DNA of 64,000 nucleotides from Gaiellasilicea sp963850995 (GCA_963850995.1 CAWKNQ010000016.1:211267-275266), one strand, 5' to 3'; positions 19,305-28,450 are shown, counted from the first letter of the stretch. The notes: a model not told the origin generated them from the sequence alone. Numbers and translations are program-made.

Positions 19305-20075
19305 TCAGATGGGGGCGGAGTCCCGCGGCTCCCAGCCGAGCAGCTCGCGGCCGTGGGTCAGATCCCAGAACCGCCGCGGGTTCGCGGAGACGCCGTAGAC
19401 GACCGCCCAGGACACGTCCTCCACGTCGAGGCAGCTGGCGATCAGCTCGGCGCAGTCGCGCCGGCTCAGCCAGACGGCGCGGAGCCGGTTGCGGCGTCCT
19501 TCGGCGTCGAGATCGATCAGGGGATTGGCCGTCGGCGACGTCGGGTCGTCGTGCGCGCGCACCGCGCCGATCCGCAGGCAGAAGACCCGGAGGCCGTGGC
19601 GCTCCATGTACATCCGGCCGAGCGCCTCCCCGTAGGCCTTCGAGACGCCGTAGAGCGAGTCGGGCCGGATCTCGGCCGTGTGGTCGTAGCTCCGGTCGTC
19701 GTCGGGGTCGTACAGCGCCGGCGCTCCGTCCAGCTCGAACATGCCGACGACGTGGTTCGAGGACGCGAACACGACGCGCGAGACCCCCGCCAGGCGGGCC
19801 GCCTCGAAAACGTTGTAGGTGCCGACGATGTTGTTCCGGAGGACGTCGTCCCAGGGCGTCTCGAGCTCGGCCGAGGCGGCGAGATGGACGACGGCGTCGA
19901 CGCCTTCGAACGCCGGCCGGATCGCGTCCAGGTCGGAGATGTCGGCGACGTGGCTCGGGAACTCCTGCTCCGTCAGGGTCAGCGACGTCAGCTCGTACCG
20001 CCCCTCCAGGTGCTCACGGACCGCGGTGCCGATCACGCCCTCGGCGCCGGTGACGAGGATGCGGCGCAATCCCAT
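19305..20075 (-). CDS. NAD-dependent sugar epimerase/uronate dehydrogenase-like SDR
   Basis: 256-aa extended SDR. GAEGVIG at residues 10-16 binds NAD, and the catalytic Tyr142/Lys146 lie in LYGVSKAYGE with the serine pair in ASSNH near 105. Length and the segment YGVSKAYGEALGRMYMERHGLRVFCLRIGAV resemble bacterial uronate dehydrogenases, which oxidise hexuronates to aldarolactones. It is the last gene of the leftward GntR operon, 9 bp after the fused hydrolase/aminotransferase, and ends 3 bp from the converging ligase. A sugar-acid role would fit the DgoD-like dehydratases in the window. Confidence 0.8.
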   Translation of the reverse strand: MGLRRILVTGAEGVIGTAVREHLEGRYELTSLTLTEQEFPSHVADISDLDAIRPAFEGVDAVVHLAASAELETPWDDVLRNNIVGTYNVFEAARLAGVSRVVFASSNHVVGMFELDGAPALYDPDDDRSYDHTAEIRPDSLYGVSKAYGEALGRMYMERHGLRVFCLRIGAVRAHDDPTSPTANPLIDLDAEGRRNRLRAVWLSRRDCAELIASCLDVEDVSWAVVYGVSANPRRFWDLTHGRELLGWEPRDSAPI

Positions 20076-20084
20076 GGCTCGAGC

Positions 20085-22802
20085 CTACGCAGCCGCCTCG
20101 ACCAGCGCGAGCCGGCGGCGGAGCTCCGCTTCGTGCTCGGCCGCGCCCGCAAACGGGAGACGGGCGTATCCGGGCGCGCCGAAGTGGACGCCGTCGACCA
20201 CGGCGAGCCCGGCCGTGAGCAGGCTCTGGGCCGGGAGGCCGCCCAGGTCGAGCCAGAGGAACGGCGTCGCGGACGGCAGCAGGGCGCTCAGAGTCGGATG
20301 GTCGGCGACGGCCGCGTGCGCGGCAGCCCGGTCGCGGCGATAGCCGGCCGCGACCGCGTCGAGCCAGTCCTGCGGGCCGTCGAGCGCAGCCGCCGCCGCC
20401 CGCTGGGCGACCTGGCTGACGCGGATCACGTCCCACTCCAGCTCGCGGAGGCAGGCGTCGATCACTTCCGCAGCAGCCGCGACGAAGCCGATCCGCCACG
20501 CGGGCATGGCGAGGCTCTTGCCGAGGCTGCGGACGAGCACCACGTTCGGCTCGCCGCCCCAGGCGCTCGCGAGCTCGCCGTCGTGGATGCAGCGCTCGTA
20601 CGCCTCGTCGGTCAGGACGGTCAGGCCGTGGCGCGCCGCGAGGGCGAGCAGCTCGTCGACCTCGGCTCTCGTCGGAAGGCGGCCGTCCGGATTGTTCGGG
20701 TTCGTCAAGACGAGCGCCTTCGACCTCGGCGTCACCGCTCGCTCGATCGCCTCCGCGTCCCCGATCGGCACGGGGGCGAACACGCCGCCCGCGCGCTCGA
20801 TCAGGCCGGCGAAGAAGTAGCACGGTGTCGGGACGATCACCTCATCGCCCGGCTCGAGCAGGGCGCGGAAGACGAGGCTGAGCGCGTGCATGGCGCCGTT
20901 CGTGACCAGGATCTCGCGCTCCGGGTCGGCCGGCGCCGGCAGCGAGCGCGCGATCGCCTCGCGCAGCGCCCCGAGCCCGCGCGAGGGCGGCGTGGCCCCG
21001 TGCTCGTCGAGCGCCGCCAGCACTGCGTCGCGGACGTGCTCCGGCAGGGGCGCCGCAACCGTTCCCTTCAGCGGCAGCACGTCCTTGCCGGCGAGCGCCC
21101 GCTCGACCGCAATCGACGGCATCTCGTCGGACCTCACGAGCTCGGGGATCACCGGAAGCAGCACGTGCGACGGATAGACGTCCGTGTGCAGCACGGTTTG
21201 CCGCGCGACCTCGATCCGCGTGCTCGTGCCCACGTCCTCGCCGTTGTTCAGGTTGCGGCTGAAGCGCGGGAAGCTCGAGCTCGTGACGTCGACGCGGATC
21301 CGGTGGCCTCGCTCGAACACGTTCGCCATCGGGTAACACCGAATCCGGTACTCGGCGACCTCGCCCGGCTCGAGCAGCTCGGTGCTGTCGCCCTCGTTCG
21401 AGTTCCGATAACGCGCGCGCAGGAGGCCTTCCGTGAGGAAGATCGAGCGGCCGTCCGGAAAGACGTCGCAGACGCGGACGAAGAAGTCCGTGTCCCGCGC
21501 GCTCGACGCCGCGAAGAGCACGAACTCGACCGGACCGATCACCTCGAGGTCGGCACCGAGCTCCTCACTCGTGTACGAGAGCACGTCGGAACGGGCCTCG
21601 AGCTCGCGCTGGTCCCAGGGGCCGGGGCGGATCGGCTGCGCCGACCCCTGCGTCAGCGTCAGCACCGAATTGACGCCCCCGATCGTCGGCACCGGGTCCT
21701 GCGGGTCGTACGTGTACCGGTCGGCGGGCTCGTCGGAGCGCGGCGCGTCGCGATCGAGCCGCGCGCCGGTCCGGAGGAAGAACGGCGTCGGCTCGGTGCC
21801 CGGCAGCGGCCACTCGTCCTCGCCGCGCCATTCGTTCCGGCCGAGGACGAAGAGCTCGAGCCGCGGCCGCTCGTCCCAGTCGTTGCCCTCGTCACGGAGG
21901 TAGCGGTCGTAGAAGGCGAGCTCATGGTCGCGGATCACGGTCACGCCGGCGGAGAGGTCGACGTCACCTCGGAACGTCTCGACCTCCTCCTCGTGCGACC
22001 ACGGGCCCATGAGGACGCGGTTCGGGACGCGGTCGCCGATCGCGGCAAACGAGCGCAGGTGCGAGCCGGAGTAGGGGTCGAACCAGCCGCCCTGCTGGAA
22101 GATCGGCACGGTCACCCGCTCGGGCCGGTGGTGGAACTGCTGCCAGTACGCGTCGTTCTCCTGGTGCTCCCACCACTCGCGCCAGTAGCCGACCTTGCGG
22201 CCGAGCGCGACCTCGTCGAGCTCGATCAGGGGCAGGTGGCGCCAGACGCGGTCGTTCAGCAGCAGCTCGCGCGCCCCCGGGCCTGTGACGAGGCTGATCG
22301 CGCTCGTCCAGACGGCCCCCGCGCCGAGGGTGAGCGCGAGCTGGAACGCACCGCCCGTCCAGTAGCCGTCCCAGAAGTAGTCGTCGTGGATCACCTGCGG
22401 CGCGACACACGCGAGGTTCGGATGCCCCTCGTGCAGCAGCTGCCACTGGACGAGCGCGCCGTAGCTCCGCCCCCACGTGCCGATGCGGCCGTTGCACCAC
22501 TCCTCGCCGACCGCCCAGGTGAGGGAGTCGTGGGCGTCGACGCCGTCCCTGCTCCAGGCCTCGAACTCGCCCTCGGACTCGTAGCGGCCGCGGACGTCCG
22601 TGACTACGGCGGCGTAGCCGCGCTGAGCGAACCAGATGCCCCAGGCGACGAAGCGGTCCCGGGTCGACTCGTACGGCGTCCACGCGAAGAGCGTCGGGTG
22701 CGGCCCGCCCGAGAGCGGCAGGTAGACGTCCGCCGAGAGCGTGATGCCGTCGCGCATCGGCACCCGCCGGTCGTGTAGGAGACGGACGTCCCGGAGTGTC
22801 AC
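20085..22802 (-). CDS. CocE/NonD-type hydrolase joined in frame to a class I/II aminotransferase
   Basis: One open frame of 905 aa from GTG 22802 (GTGA overlap with the upstream ATPase). Residues 1 to about 555 are a CocE/NonD hydrolase with VPMRDGITLSADVYLP, the nucleophile in GRSYG, the aspartate in GGWFDPYSG and the histidine in GPWSHEE. From about residue 560 it is a PLP aminotransferase: TNGAMHALSLVFRALLEPGDEV, VLTNPNNPDGRLPT, DEAYERC, and the Schiff-base lysine in SLGKSLAMPAWRIGF. The hydrolase part reads HVLLPVIPELV at the junction. Removing one base would give HVLLPVIPSS and a stop (TGA at 21136-21134), matching the C-terminus of its paralogue. The aminotransferase would then start at ATG 21122 behind GAGG. 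A true fusion or a one-base error are both possible. Confidence 0.8.
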   Translation of the reverse strand: MTLRDVRLLHDRRVPMRDGITLSADVYLPLSGGPHPTLFAWTPYESTRDRFVAWGIWFAQRGYAAVVTDVRGRYESEGEFEAWSRDGVDAHDSLTWAVGEEWCNGRIGTWGRSYGALVQWQLLHEGHPNLACVAPQVIHDDYFWDGYWTGGAFQLALTLGAGAVWTSAISLVTGPGARELLLNDRVWRHLPLIELDEVALGRKVGYWREWWEHQENDAYWQQFHHRPERVTVPIFQQGGWFDPYSGSHLRSFAAIGDRVPNRVLMGPWSHEEEVETFRGDVDLSAGVTVIRDHELAFYDRYLRDEGNDWDERPRLELFVLGRNEWRGEDEWPLPGTEPTPFFLRTGARLDRDAPRSDEPADRYTYDPQDPVPTIGGVNSVLTLTQGSAQPIRPGPWDQRELEARSDVLSYTSEELGADLEVIGPVEFVLFAASSARDTDFFVRVCDVFPDGRSIFLTEGLLRARYRNSNEGDSTELLEPGEVAEYRIRCYPMANVFERGHRIRVDVTSSSFPRFSRNLNNGEDVGTSTRIEVARQTVLHTDVYPSHVLLPVIPELVRSDEMPSIAVERALAGKDVLPLKGTVAAPLPEHVRDAVLAALDEHGATPPSRGLGALREAIARSLPAPADPEREILVTNGAMHALSLVFRALLEPGDEVIVPTPCYFFAGLIERAGGVFAPVPIGDAEAIERAVTPRSKALVLTNPNNPDGRLPTRAEVDELLALAARHGLTVLTDEAYERCIHDGELASAWGGEPNVVLVRSLGKSLAMPAWRIGFVAAAAEVIDACLRELEWDVIRVSQVAQRAAAAALDGPQDWLDAVAAGYRRDRAAAHAAVADHPTLSALLPSATPFLWLDLGGLPAQSLLTAGLAVVDGVHFGAPGYARLPFAGAAEHEAELRRRLALVEAAA

Positions 22803-23848
22803 CCGATCAGCGGCGGCGTCTCGGGCAGAGGTTTCCCGGCGAAGTGGCACGCGGCGCCGTGGCTCTGGCCGTGGTCCTCGAGCAGCGGCTCTACCTCGGC
22901 GCAGATCGGCTGCGCGATCGGGCAGCGGGTCCGGAAGCGGCAGCCCGACGGCGGGTTGATCGGGCTCGGAACGTCACCTTGGAGCACGACCCGCTGGCGC
23001 TTGCGGCCGGGGACCGGCTCCGGGTTCGCCGACAGGAGGGCCACCGTGTACGGGTGCAGCGGCCGGCGGAAGAGGTCTTCGGAGGTCGCCAGCTCGACGA
23101 TCTTGCCGAGGTACATGACGGCGACGCGGTCGGAGATGTAGCCCACGACGGCGAGGTCGTGCGCGACGAAGAGGTACGTCAAGTTGAAGTCCTGCTTCAG
23201 CTCGACGAGCAGGTTGAGCACCTGCGACTGGATCGAGACGTCGAGTGCGGACACCGGCTCGTCCGCGACGATGAACTTCGGGCGCAGCACGAGCGCCCGG
23301 GCGAGGCCGATCCGCTGGCGCTGGCCGCCGCTGAACTGGTGCGGGTAGCGCCCGGCCGCCTGCGCGCTGAGGCCGACGCGCTCGAGCACCTCGATCACGG
23401 CCTCGTCGCGCCGCTTGCGCTCGAGCCCGTGGATCCGCAGGCCCTCCCCGACGATGTCCCTCACGCTCATGCGGGGGTCGAGCGAGCCGACGGAGTCCTG
23501 GAAGACGATCTGCATGTGCCGTCGCATCGCCTTCAGGTCGGAGCTGCCGAGGCGCAGCATGTCGACGCCGTCGAACTCGATCTCACCCGCGGTCGGCTCC
23601 AGCAGCCGGATCAGCGTGCGGCCGAGAGTGGACTTCCCGCAGCCGGACTCGCCGACGAGACCCACGGTCTCGCCGCGGAAGACGTCGAGGTCGACACCGT
23701 CTACCGCCTGGAGCTGACCGACGGTCCGCTTCAGCAGCCCGCTGTGCACGGGAAAGTGCTTCTTCACGCCGCGCGCCTTCAGCAGGACGTCCGCCGGCTC
23801 GGCGCCGGTGCCGATGTCGAGCCGGGTCGTACTCAGATCCACCGTCAT
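22799..23848 (-). CDS. oppF: Peptide/opine-type ABC transporter ATPase, OppF-like
   Basis: 349 aa. Walker A GESGCGKST, ABC signature FSGGQRQRIGLARAL, Walker B FIVADEPVSALD, and the C-terminal oligopeptide-transporter domain with the cysteine cluster CRFRTRCPIAQPIC that can hold an iron-sulfur centre. GVKKHFPV at the N-terminus is typical of OppF/DppF. Start ATG 23848 overlaps the upstream ATPase stop (ATGA). It works with the OppD-like ATPase next door and the permeases and binding protein encoded divergently at 26.8-30.4 kb, energising import of a small peptide or N-acyl amino acid. Confidence 0.93.
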   Translation of the reverse strand: MTVDLSTTRLDIGTGAEPADVLLKARGVKKHFPVHSGLLKRTVGQLQAVDGVDLDVFRGETVGLVGESGCGKSTLGRTLIRLLEPTAGEIEFDGVDMLRLGSSDLKAMRRHMQIVFQDSVGSLDPRMSVRDIVGEGLRIHGLERKRRDEAVIEVLERVGLSAQAAGRYPHQFSGGQRQRIGLARALVLRPKFIVADEPVSALDVSIQSQVLNLLVELKQDFNLTYLFVAHDLAVVGYISDRVAVMYLGKIVELATSEDLFRRPLHPYTVALLSANPEPVPGRKRQRVVLQGDVPSPINPPSGCRFRTRCPIAQPICAEVEPLLEDHGQSHGAACHFAGKPLPETPPLIG

Positions 23849-24849
23849 GCGATCGCCTTGTCGGTCCGGGGGACGCGGCGGCCGTTCTGGCACAGCCAGC
23901 ACGCAGACTCCTGCGGCGGGACGGCGAGGAGCGGCGGGTCCTCCTCCAGGCACTTGGCGAACACGTAGTCGCAGCGGGGCGCGAAGCGGCAGGCCGGGGG
24001 CCACTCGAGCGGGCTCGGGACGACGCCGCGGATCGCCTTCAGCGGTTGCGTGTACCGCATCCCGAGCAGCGGAATCGAATCGAGCAGCGCCTCCGTATAC
24101 GGATGCTGCGGACTCTCGAAGATGTCGGCGACCGGTCCGCGCTCGACGATCCGGCCGGCGTACATCACCGCCACCTCGTCCACCATCTCCGACACGACGC
24201 CGAGGTCGTGCGTGATCAGCAGGATCGCCATCCCAAGGCGCTCGCGCAGCTCCCTCATCAGCTCGAGGATCTGCGCCTGCACGGTCACGTCGAGCGCCGT
24301 CGTCGGCTCGTCCGCGATCAGGAGCTTCGGGTTGCAGCTCAGCGCCATCGCGATCATTGCCCGCTGGCGCATGCCGCCGGATAGCTGGTGCGGATAGTCC
24401 AGGACGCGTTGCTCCGGCGAGGGAATGCCGACGAGCTGCATCATCTCGACCGCCCGGTCCCTGGCGTCCCTGGCGCCGACGTTCTGGTGCAGTTGCACCG
24501 CCTCTGCGATCTGATTGCCGATAGTGAACACCGGGTTCAGCGACGTCATCGGCTCCTGGAAGATCATCGAGATGTCGTTGCCGCGGACCTTCTCGAGCTC
24601 GCTTTCGTCGAGCTTGGCAAGGTCGCGTCCGTCGAGCAGGATGCGCGAGTCCGCCGCGATCCGGCCGGGCCGGTCGACCAGGCGCATCACCGAGAGGGCG
24701 GTGACGGACTTGCCGCAGCCCGACTCGCCGACGACGCCGAGCGTGCCGCCCCGCGCGATCTCGAAGTCGACCCCGTCGACGGCACGCAGGAAGCCTTCGC
24801 GCGTGTCGAACGCGGTGCGCAGGTTCTCAACTGCGAGCAGAGGCGTCAT
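23845..24849 (-). CDS. oppD: Peptide/opine-type ABC transporter ATPase, OppD-like
   Basis: 334 aa. Walker A GESGCGKSV at residues 41-49, signature LSGGMRQRAMIAMAL, Walker B LLIADEPTTALD, and a C-terminal CRFAPRCDYVFAKC cysteine cluster. FDTREGFLRAVDGVDFEI at the start is characteristic of OppD/DppD. ATG 24849 overlaps the gntR stop (ATGA); an open extension upstream is the regulator read in another frame. It forms the ATPase pair with the OppF-like protein. Placing the ATPases behind the regulator and the membrane parts on the divergent transcript puts both halves under the shared operator at 25555-25583. Confidence 0.93.
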   Translation of the reverse strand: MTPLLAVENLRTAFDTREGFLRAVDGVDFEIARGGTLGVVGESGCGKSVTALSVMRLVDRPGRIAADSRILLDGRDLAKLDESELEKVRGNDISMIFQEPMTSLNPVFTIGNQIAEAVQLHQNVGARDARDRAVEMMQLVGIPSPEQRVLDYPHQLSGGMRQRAMIAMALSCNPKLLIADEPTTALDVTVQAQILELMRELRERLGMAILLITHDLGVVSEMVDEVAVMYAGRIVERGPVADIFESPQHPYTEALLDSIPLLGMRYTQPLKAIRGVVPSPLEWPPACRFAPRCDYVFAKCLEEDPPLLAVPPQESACWLCQNGRRVPRTDKAIA

Positions 24850-25556
24850 GCGCGGCCGACTTTCGCCGCGGCCGGCGGAGCGGGAACGTCGATGTGGCGT
24901 TCGAGCTGTGCCCAAACGATCGCGGGATCGCGCGTCTGGAGGGCGGCGAGCAGCTCGCGATGCTCCTCCACGGTCTCCTCGAAGTTGCGGTGCTGCTCGT
25001 AGCGGAAGAAGTAGGCACGGATCCGCGGCCAGATCGTGCGCCAGATCTGCATGGTGTGCAGCTGCCCCGAGGCCGAGATCACGATCTCGTGAAAGCCGAG
25101 GTCGGCCTCGACCAGCTTGATCAGGTCGTGCGCCTTCCCGGCCCGCTCCATCAGCCAGATCTGCTTCCCGAGCTCGGCGAAGTCGTCCTCGGTCATCGTC
25201 TCGAGCGCGCGCGCGAAGCTGTACCGCTCGAGGGTGAGGCGGATCGGAATCAGCACCTCCTGGACCTCCTCGTCGGACACGCCGAGGACGACCGCCCCCC
25301 GGTAGGGGAAGGACATCACGAGACCCTCGTTCCCGAGCTGAGCGAGCGCCTCGCGGACGGGACCGCGACTCGTGCCGAACTCGGCCGAGAGCTCGGTTTC
25401 GATCAGGCGGTCACCCGGCTCGAAACGGCCGGAGATGATCGCGGTGCGGAGGGCGTCGATCACCTGCTGGCCCCGCGGGCCGGCTCTTGCGCCCGCGCCG
25501 GTGACCACTGCCGGTTCGGCGGGCGCGCCCGCGTCGGGCGGGGTGGGAGAGCTCAT
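24846..25556 (-). CDS. GntR-family transcriptional regulator (FadR/FCD type)
   Basis: 236 aa. An N-terminal winged helix (QQVIDALRTAIISGRFEPGDRLIETELSAEFGTSRGPVREAL, about residues 30-72) is followed by an all-helical FCD effector domain (residues about 95-220, with FHEIVISASG and EEHRELLAALQTRD). FCD regulators usually bind carboxylate metabolites and repress catabolic operons. Its start codon touches an operator with two ATTGTC elements. The same operator recurs at 42.85 and 45.6 kb, so this protein is the best candidate for controlling all three transcription units as well as its own gene. It leads the operon with the Opp ATPases. Confidence 0.92.
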   Translation of the reverse strand: MSSPTPPDAGAPAEPAVVTGAGARAGPRGQQVIDALRTAIISGRFEPGDRLIETELSAEFGTSRGPVREALAQLGNEGLVMSFPYRGAVVLGVSDEEVQEVLIPIRLTLERYSFARALETMTEDDFAELGKQIWLMERAGKAHDLIKLVEADLGFHEIVISASGQLHTMQIWRTIWPRIRAYFFRYEQHRNFEETVEEHRELLAALQTRDPAIVWAQLERHIDVPAPPAAAKVGRA

Positions 25557-25583
25557 GTCGACAATCTCAAAATGGTTGACAAT
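25555..25583 (+). promoter_or_regulatory. Operator A: paired ATTGTC elements, 18-bp phase
   Basis: Read on the minus strand, ATTGTCAACCAT (25583-25572) and ATTGTCGACAT (25565-25555) begin exactly 18 bp apart. Each half resembles the palindrome ATTGTCNACAAT expected for FadR-like GntR proteins. The site abuts the gntR start codon and covers the -35 region of the divergent promoter. The same arrangement, same spacing and same core occur at 42845-42874 and 45612-45641. Confidence 0.75.
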
Positions 25584-25605
25584 CTCGATCCGCGCGCCGT
25601 AGTGT
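25576..25605 (+). promoter_or_regulatory. Promoter of the rightward transport/deacylase operon
   Basis: A perfect -35 TTGACA (25576-25581), 18-bp spacer and -10 TAGTGT (25600-25605) precede the enolase-superfamily gene. Transcription would start near 25612, only a few bases before GTG 25616, so the message looks leaderless. The -35 hexamer is part of operator A, so regulator binding would block RNA polymerase. Confidence 0.6.
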
Positions 25606-25615
25606 ACTCGTGTCG

Positions 25616-26773
25616 GTGAGGATCACCAAGGTCGAGACCGTGGCCGTGCGGACCCCGATGCGGGAGCCGCTCGTCTGGCCGGGCGGCACCAGGCACTCGG
25701 CGTCGGGCGTCGTCATCCAGGTCCACACCGACGGGGGGCTGGTCGGCGTGGGCGAGGCGCCCGGGCCGACGCTGCCGACGATCCAGACGATCATCGACGC
25801 AGAGCTGGGCCAGTTCCTGATCGATCAGGACCCCCTGCGAGTCGAGTGGCTCGTGCACCGGATGGAAGAATTCACGCGCAACTGGAGCCGGATGAGCGCG
25901 TATGCGATCGCCGGTGTCGAGATGGCCCTGCTCGACCTGAAGGGCAAGGCGCTCGGCGTCCCGGTCACCGAGCTGCTCGGCGGCTTCTGCCGGGACCGCG
26001 TCCCTGTCGTCGGCTACCTCTTCATCGACACGCCGGAGGCGAACGCGCAGAAGGCCGGCGCATTCGTCGACGCGGGCTACACCGAGCTGAAGCTCAAGGT
26101 CGGGCGCGACTTCGAACAGGATCACAACACGCTCGCAGCGATCCGCGACCGCGTCGGGCCGGAGATCAAGATCCGGATCGACGCGAACATGATGTGGAGC
26201 GTCCCGGCGGCGGTCAAATGGATCAGAGGCCTGGAGCGCTTCGACCTCCAGTACGTCGAGCAGCCCGTGCCCGACTTCGACGTGCAGGGCCTGGCCCAGG
26301 TGCGCCGTTCCGTCGCCGTCCCGATCGCCGCGGACGAGGCGTGTACCGACGTGCGCTCGGTGCTGGAGCTGATCAAGGCTGATGCCTGCGACGTGCTCGT
26401 CGTCTACCCGTCGGAGGCCGGCGGTCTTCGACGGGCGCACCAGATCGGCGCGCTCGCCGACGCGGCCGGCAAGTGGTGCACGATCGGCAGCTGGGCCGAG
26501 CTCGGCGTCGCCACGGCCGGCAACGTCCACGTCGTCGCCTCGTCGTCCAACTTCCCGTTCGCGAGCGACACGCACTACCCGCTCCAGGCGCACGACATCC
26601 TCGCCGAGCCGTTCCAGATGTCGGACGGTCTCGTCGAGGTGCCCCGCTCCCCGGGGCTCGGCGTCGAGCTCGATCCGGAAGCCGTGCAGCGGCTTTCCAA
26701 CTTTCAAGTCCGTGAGTCCGTCTTCTATGACGACATTCACGGAGCGGCACCAAGGGTCGGTCAGATCCTCTGA
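25616..26773 (+). CDS. Enolase-superfamily (mandelate racemase/muconate lactonizing) enzyme
   Basis: 385 aa from GTG 25616 (VRITKVETV, aligned with the MKIT start of its relatives); a GTG two codons upstream at 25610 is also in frame but probably lies before the transcription start. The first base pair is Lys159/Lys161 in LKLKVG. Metal ligands are Asp189 (IDAN), Glu215 (VEQP) and Asp240 (AADE). The sixth-strand lysine of muconate lactonizing enzymes and N-acylamino-acid racemases is a tyrosine here (VVYPSEAGG). As first gene of an operon with an N-acyl-D-amino-acid deacylase, a role in supplying the right stereoisomer is plausible but the missing lysine argues against a standard racemase. Confidence 0.87.
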   Translation: MRITKVETVAVRTPMREPLVWPGGTRHSASGVVIQVHTDGGLVGVGEAPGPTLPTIQTIIDAELGQFLIDQDPLRVEWLVHRMEEFTRNWSRMSAYAIAGVEMALLDLKGKALGVPVTELLGGFCRDRVPVVGYLFIDTPEANAQKAGAFVDAGYTELKLKVGRDFEQDHNTLAAIRDRVGPEIKIRIDANMMWSVPAAVKWIRGLERFDLQYVEQPVPDFDVQGLAQVRRSVAVPIAADEACTDVRSVLELIKADACDVLVVYPSEAGGLRRAHQIGALADAAGKWCTIGSWAELGVATAGNVHVVASSSNFPFASDTHYPLQAHDILAEPFQMSDGLVEVPRSPGLGVELDPEAVQRLSNFQVRESVFYDDIHGAAPRVGQIL

Positions 26774-26802
26774 CGACCTCGAGGCAGAGGAGGGCGTACA
26801 CG

Positions 26803-28428
26803 ATGTCAGACGAACCTACGTCCGAGAGCCCGGCCGAGAGCCAGCTCGATCGTCGAGAGCTGCTGAAAAAGGCGGGGCAGGTCGGTGCGGGCGCAGTAGC
26901 GGCGGGCGCCCTCGCCGGAACGGCGAAATCCGCACCCAAGCGGTCGCGCGCAGTACCGATCCGTCGCGGCGGCAGGCTCATCTGGGGGCTCGAGTCGGAC
27001 CCGGCGCACGTAGCCCCGTTCGGCGGGATCCTGACCGCAAACCACTGGGCAAAGGAGTTCGCGTACGACTCGCTCGTCGAGTGGGACCGCAACCTGAACG
27101 TCAGGCCCGCGCTCGCCGAGAAGTTCGAGATCATCAGCAAGACGCAGATCCGCTGGACGCTGAAGCGCGGCATCAGGTTCCACAACGGCAAGGAAGTCAC
27201 TTCCGCCGACGTGAAGTACTCCGTCGAGAAGATGCTCGACCCGCCGCTGCCGGGCAGCATCTCCACCGTCGCTCAGGTGCCGGCGATCGACAGAGTCCAG
27301 GTCGTCTCGAAGTACGTGTTCATCCTGCACCTGAAGCAGCCCGACGCCCGCGTCATCGGCTTCTTCGCCTGGCAGCGATATGCGCCGATCGTGCCGGCGG
27401 GGCTCTACGACCAGATCAACGTGGCTCGGAACGCAATCGGCACCGGCCCGTTCCGGATGCTCGGCTACGAGCCGAACGACCGGATCGAGTACGTCCGCAA
27501 CGCGCGCTTCTGGAAGCAGGGCCAGCCGTATCTGAATTCGATGCAGCTGAAGATCCTCGGCGACGAGCAGGCCCGCGTCGCGGCGCTTCGCGCCGGGGCG
27601 ATCGACGGCGCAACCCTGACCGTCGAGGTCGCCCGGTCGTTCAACAACGACAGCAACGTCACCGTGCTGAAAGGGCCCAACGCGGCGTTCCGCGAGCTGC
27701 AGATGACGATCAAGAAGGGCCAGGACCGGCCGTGGCACGACCCGCGTGTGCGCCTGGCCGTCAACCATGCGATCAACCGCGCGGACATCATCCGGCGGGT
27801 GTACAGCGGCGAAGCCGAGTACTCGGGGTTCGTTCCGCCGGGCTACGGCCCCTGGCCGCTGCCGGACGCGGAGTTGAAGCAGAAGTACCTGAAGTTCGAT
27901 CTCCCCAAGGCGCGGCAGCTGATGCGGGACGCCGGCCAGTCGAGAGGCTTCGAAGTCACGATGACGACGTTCGCCCTGCAGGACTACCCGCTGATCTCCG
28001 CGGTCGTCCAGTCGCAGCTGAAGCAGATCAACATCGAGGTCAACATCGTCGCGCAGGAGGCCGGCACGTTCGCGGCGGCGAACGGCCAGGGCACCTTCGA
28101 CTGGGACCTCACGGGTCGCGGCATGCGCGGCGACGTCGACGGGTACGTGGCCGAGTTCCACCCGGCCGCTCCCGTGTTCAACATCTGGTACCCGGAATAC
28201 AACAACGTCCCCGCCTGGCGGGGGATCGGTAACGGCCGGATCCAGCTCGATCCCGCCAAGCGCCTCCCGATCTACCAGGCTGCGCAGCGGGCACTGCTGC
28301 TCAACCCCGTGCAGATCCCGCTCGTCGCGATCAAGAAGTACCAGGTCATCCGTAACCGCGTGGAGAACATGTACGTCGCGTTCAGCGACTTCAACACGGG
28401 GCTCCGGACGACCTGGCTGAGCAGTTGA
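26803..28428 (+). CDS. ABC transporter substrate-binding protein, family 5 (peptide/opine type), Tat-exported
   Basis: 541 aa. A twin-arginine signal is visible (LDRRELLKKAG, arginines 17-18, then an alanine/glycine-rich hydrophobic stretch to about 40). Family-5 features follow: RGGRLIWGLESDPAHVAPFG, LAEKFEIISKTQIRWTLKRGIRFHNGKEVTSADVKYSVEKML, and FNIWYPEYNN near the C-terminus. It captures a peptide-like or N-acylated ligand outside the cell for the permeases encoded next. A hairpin after its stop may raise its expression over the permeases, as usual for binding proteins. Confidence 0.93.
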   Translation: MSDEPTSESPAESQLDRRELLKKAGQVGAGAVAAGALAGTAKSAPKRSRAVPIRRGGRLIWGLESDPAHVAPFGGILTANHWAKEFAYDSLVEWDRNLNVRPALAEKFEIISKTQIRWTLKRGIRFHNGKEVTSADVKYSVEKMLDPPLPGSISTVAQVPAIDRVQVVSKYVFILHLKQPDARVIGFFAWQRYAPIVPAGLYDQINVARNAIGTGPFRMLGYEPNDRIEYVRNARFWKQGQPYLNSMQLKILGDEQARVAALRAGAIDGATLTVEVARSFNNDSNVTVLKGPNAAFRELQMTIKKGQDRPWHDPRVRLAVNHAINRADIIRRVYSGEAEYSGFVPPGYGPWPLPDAELKQKYLKFDLPKARQLMRDAGQSRGFEVTMTTFALQDYPLISAVVQSQLKQINIEVNIVAQEAGTFAAANGQGTFDWDLTGRGMRGDVDGYVAEFHPAAPVFNIWYPEYNNVPAWRGIGNGRIQLDPAKRLPIYQAAQRALLLNPVQIPLVAIKKYQVIRNRVENMYVAFSDFNTGLRTTWLSS

Positions 28429-28450
28429 CAGACAGCATCCCCGTCGGTCT

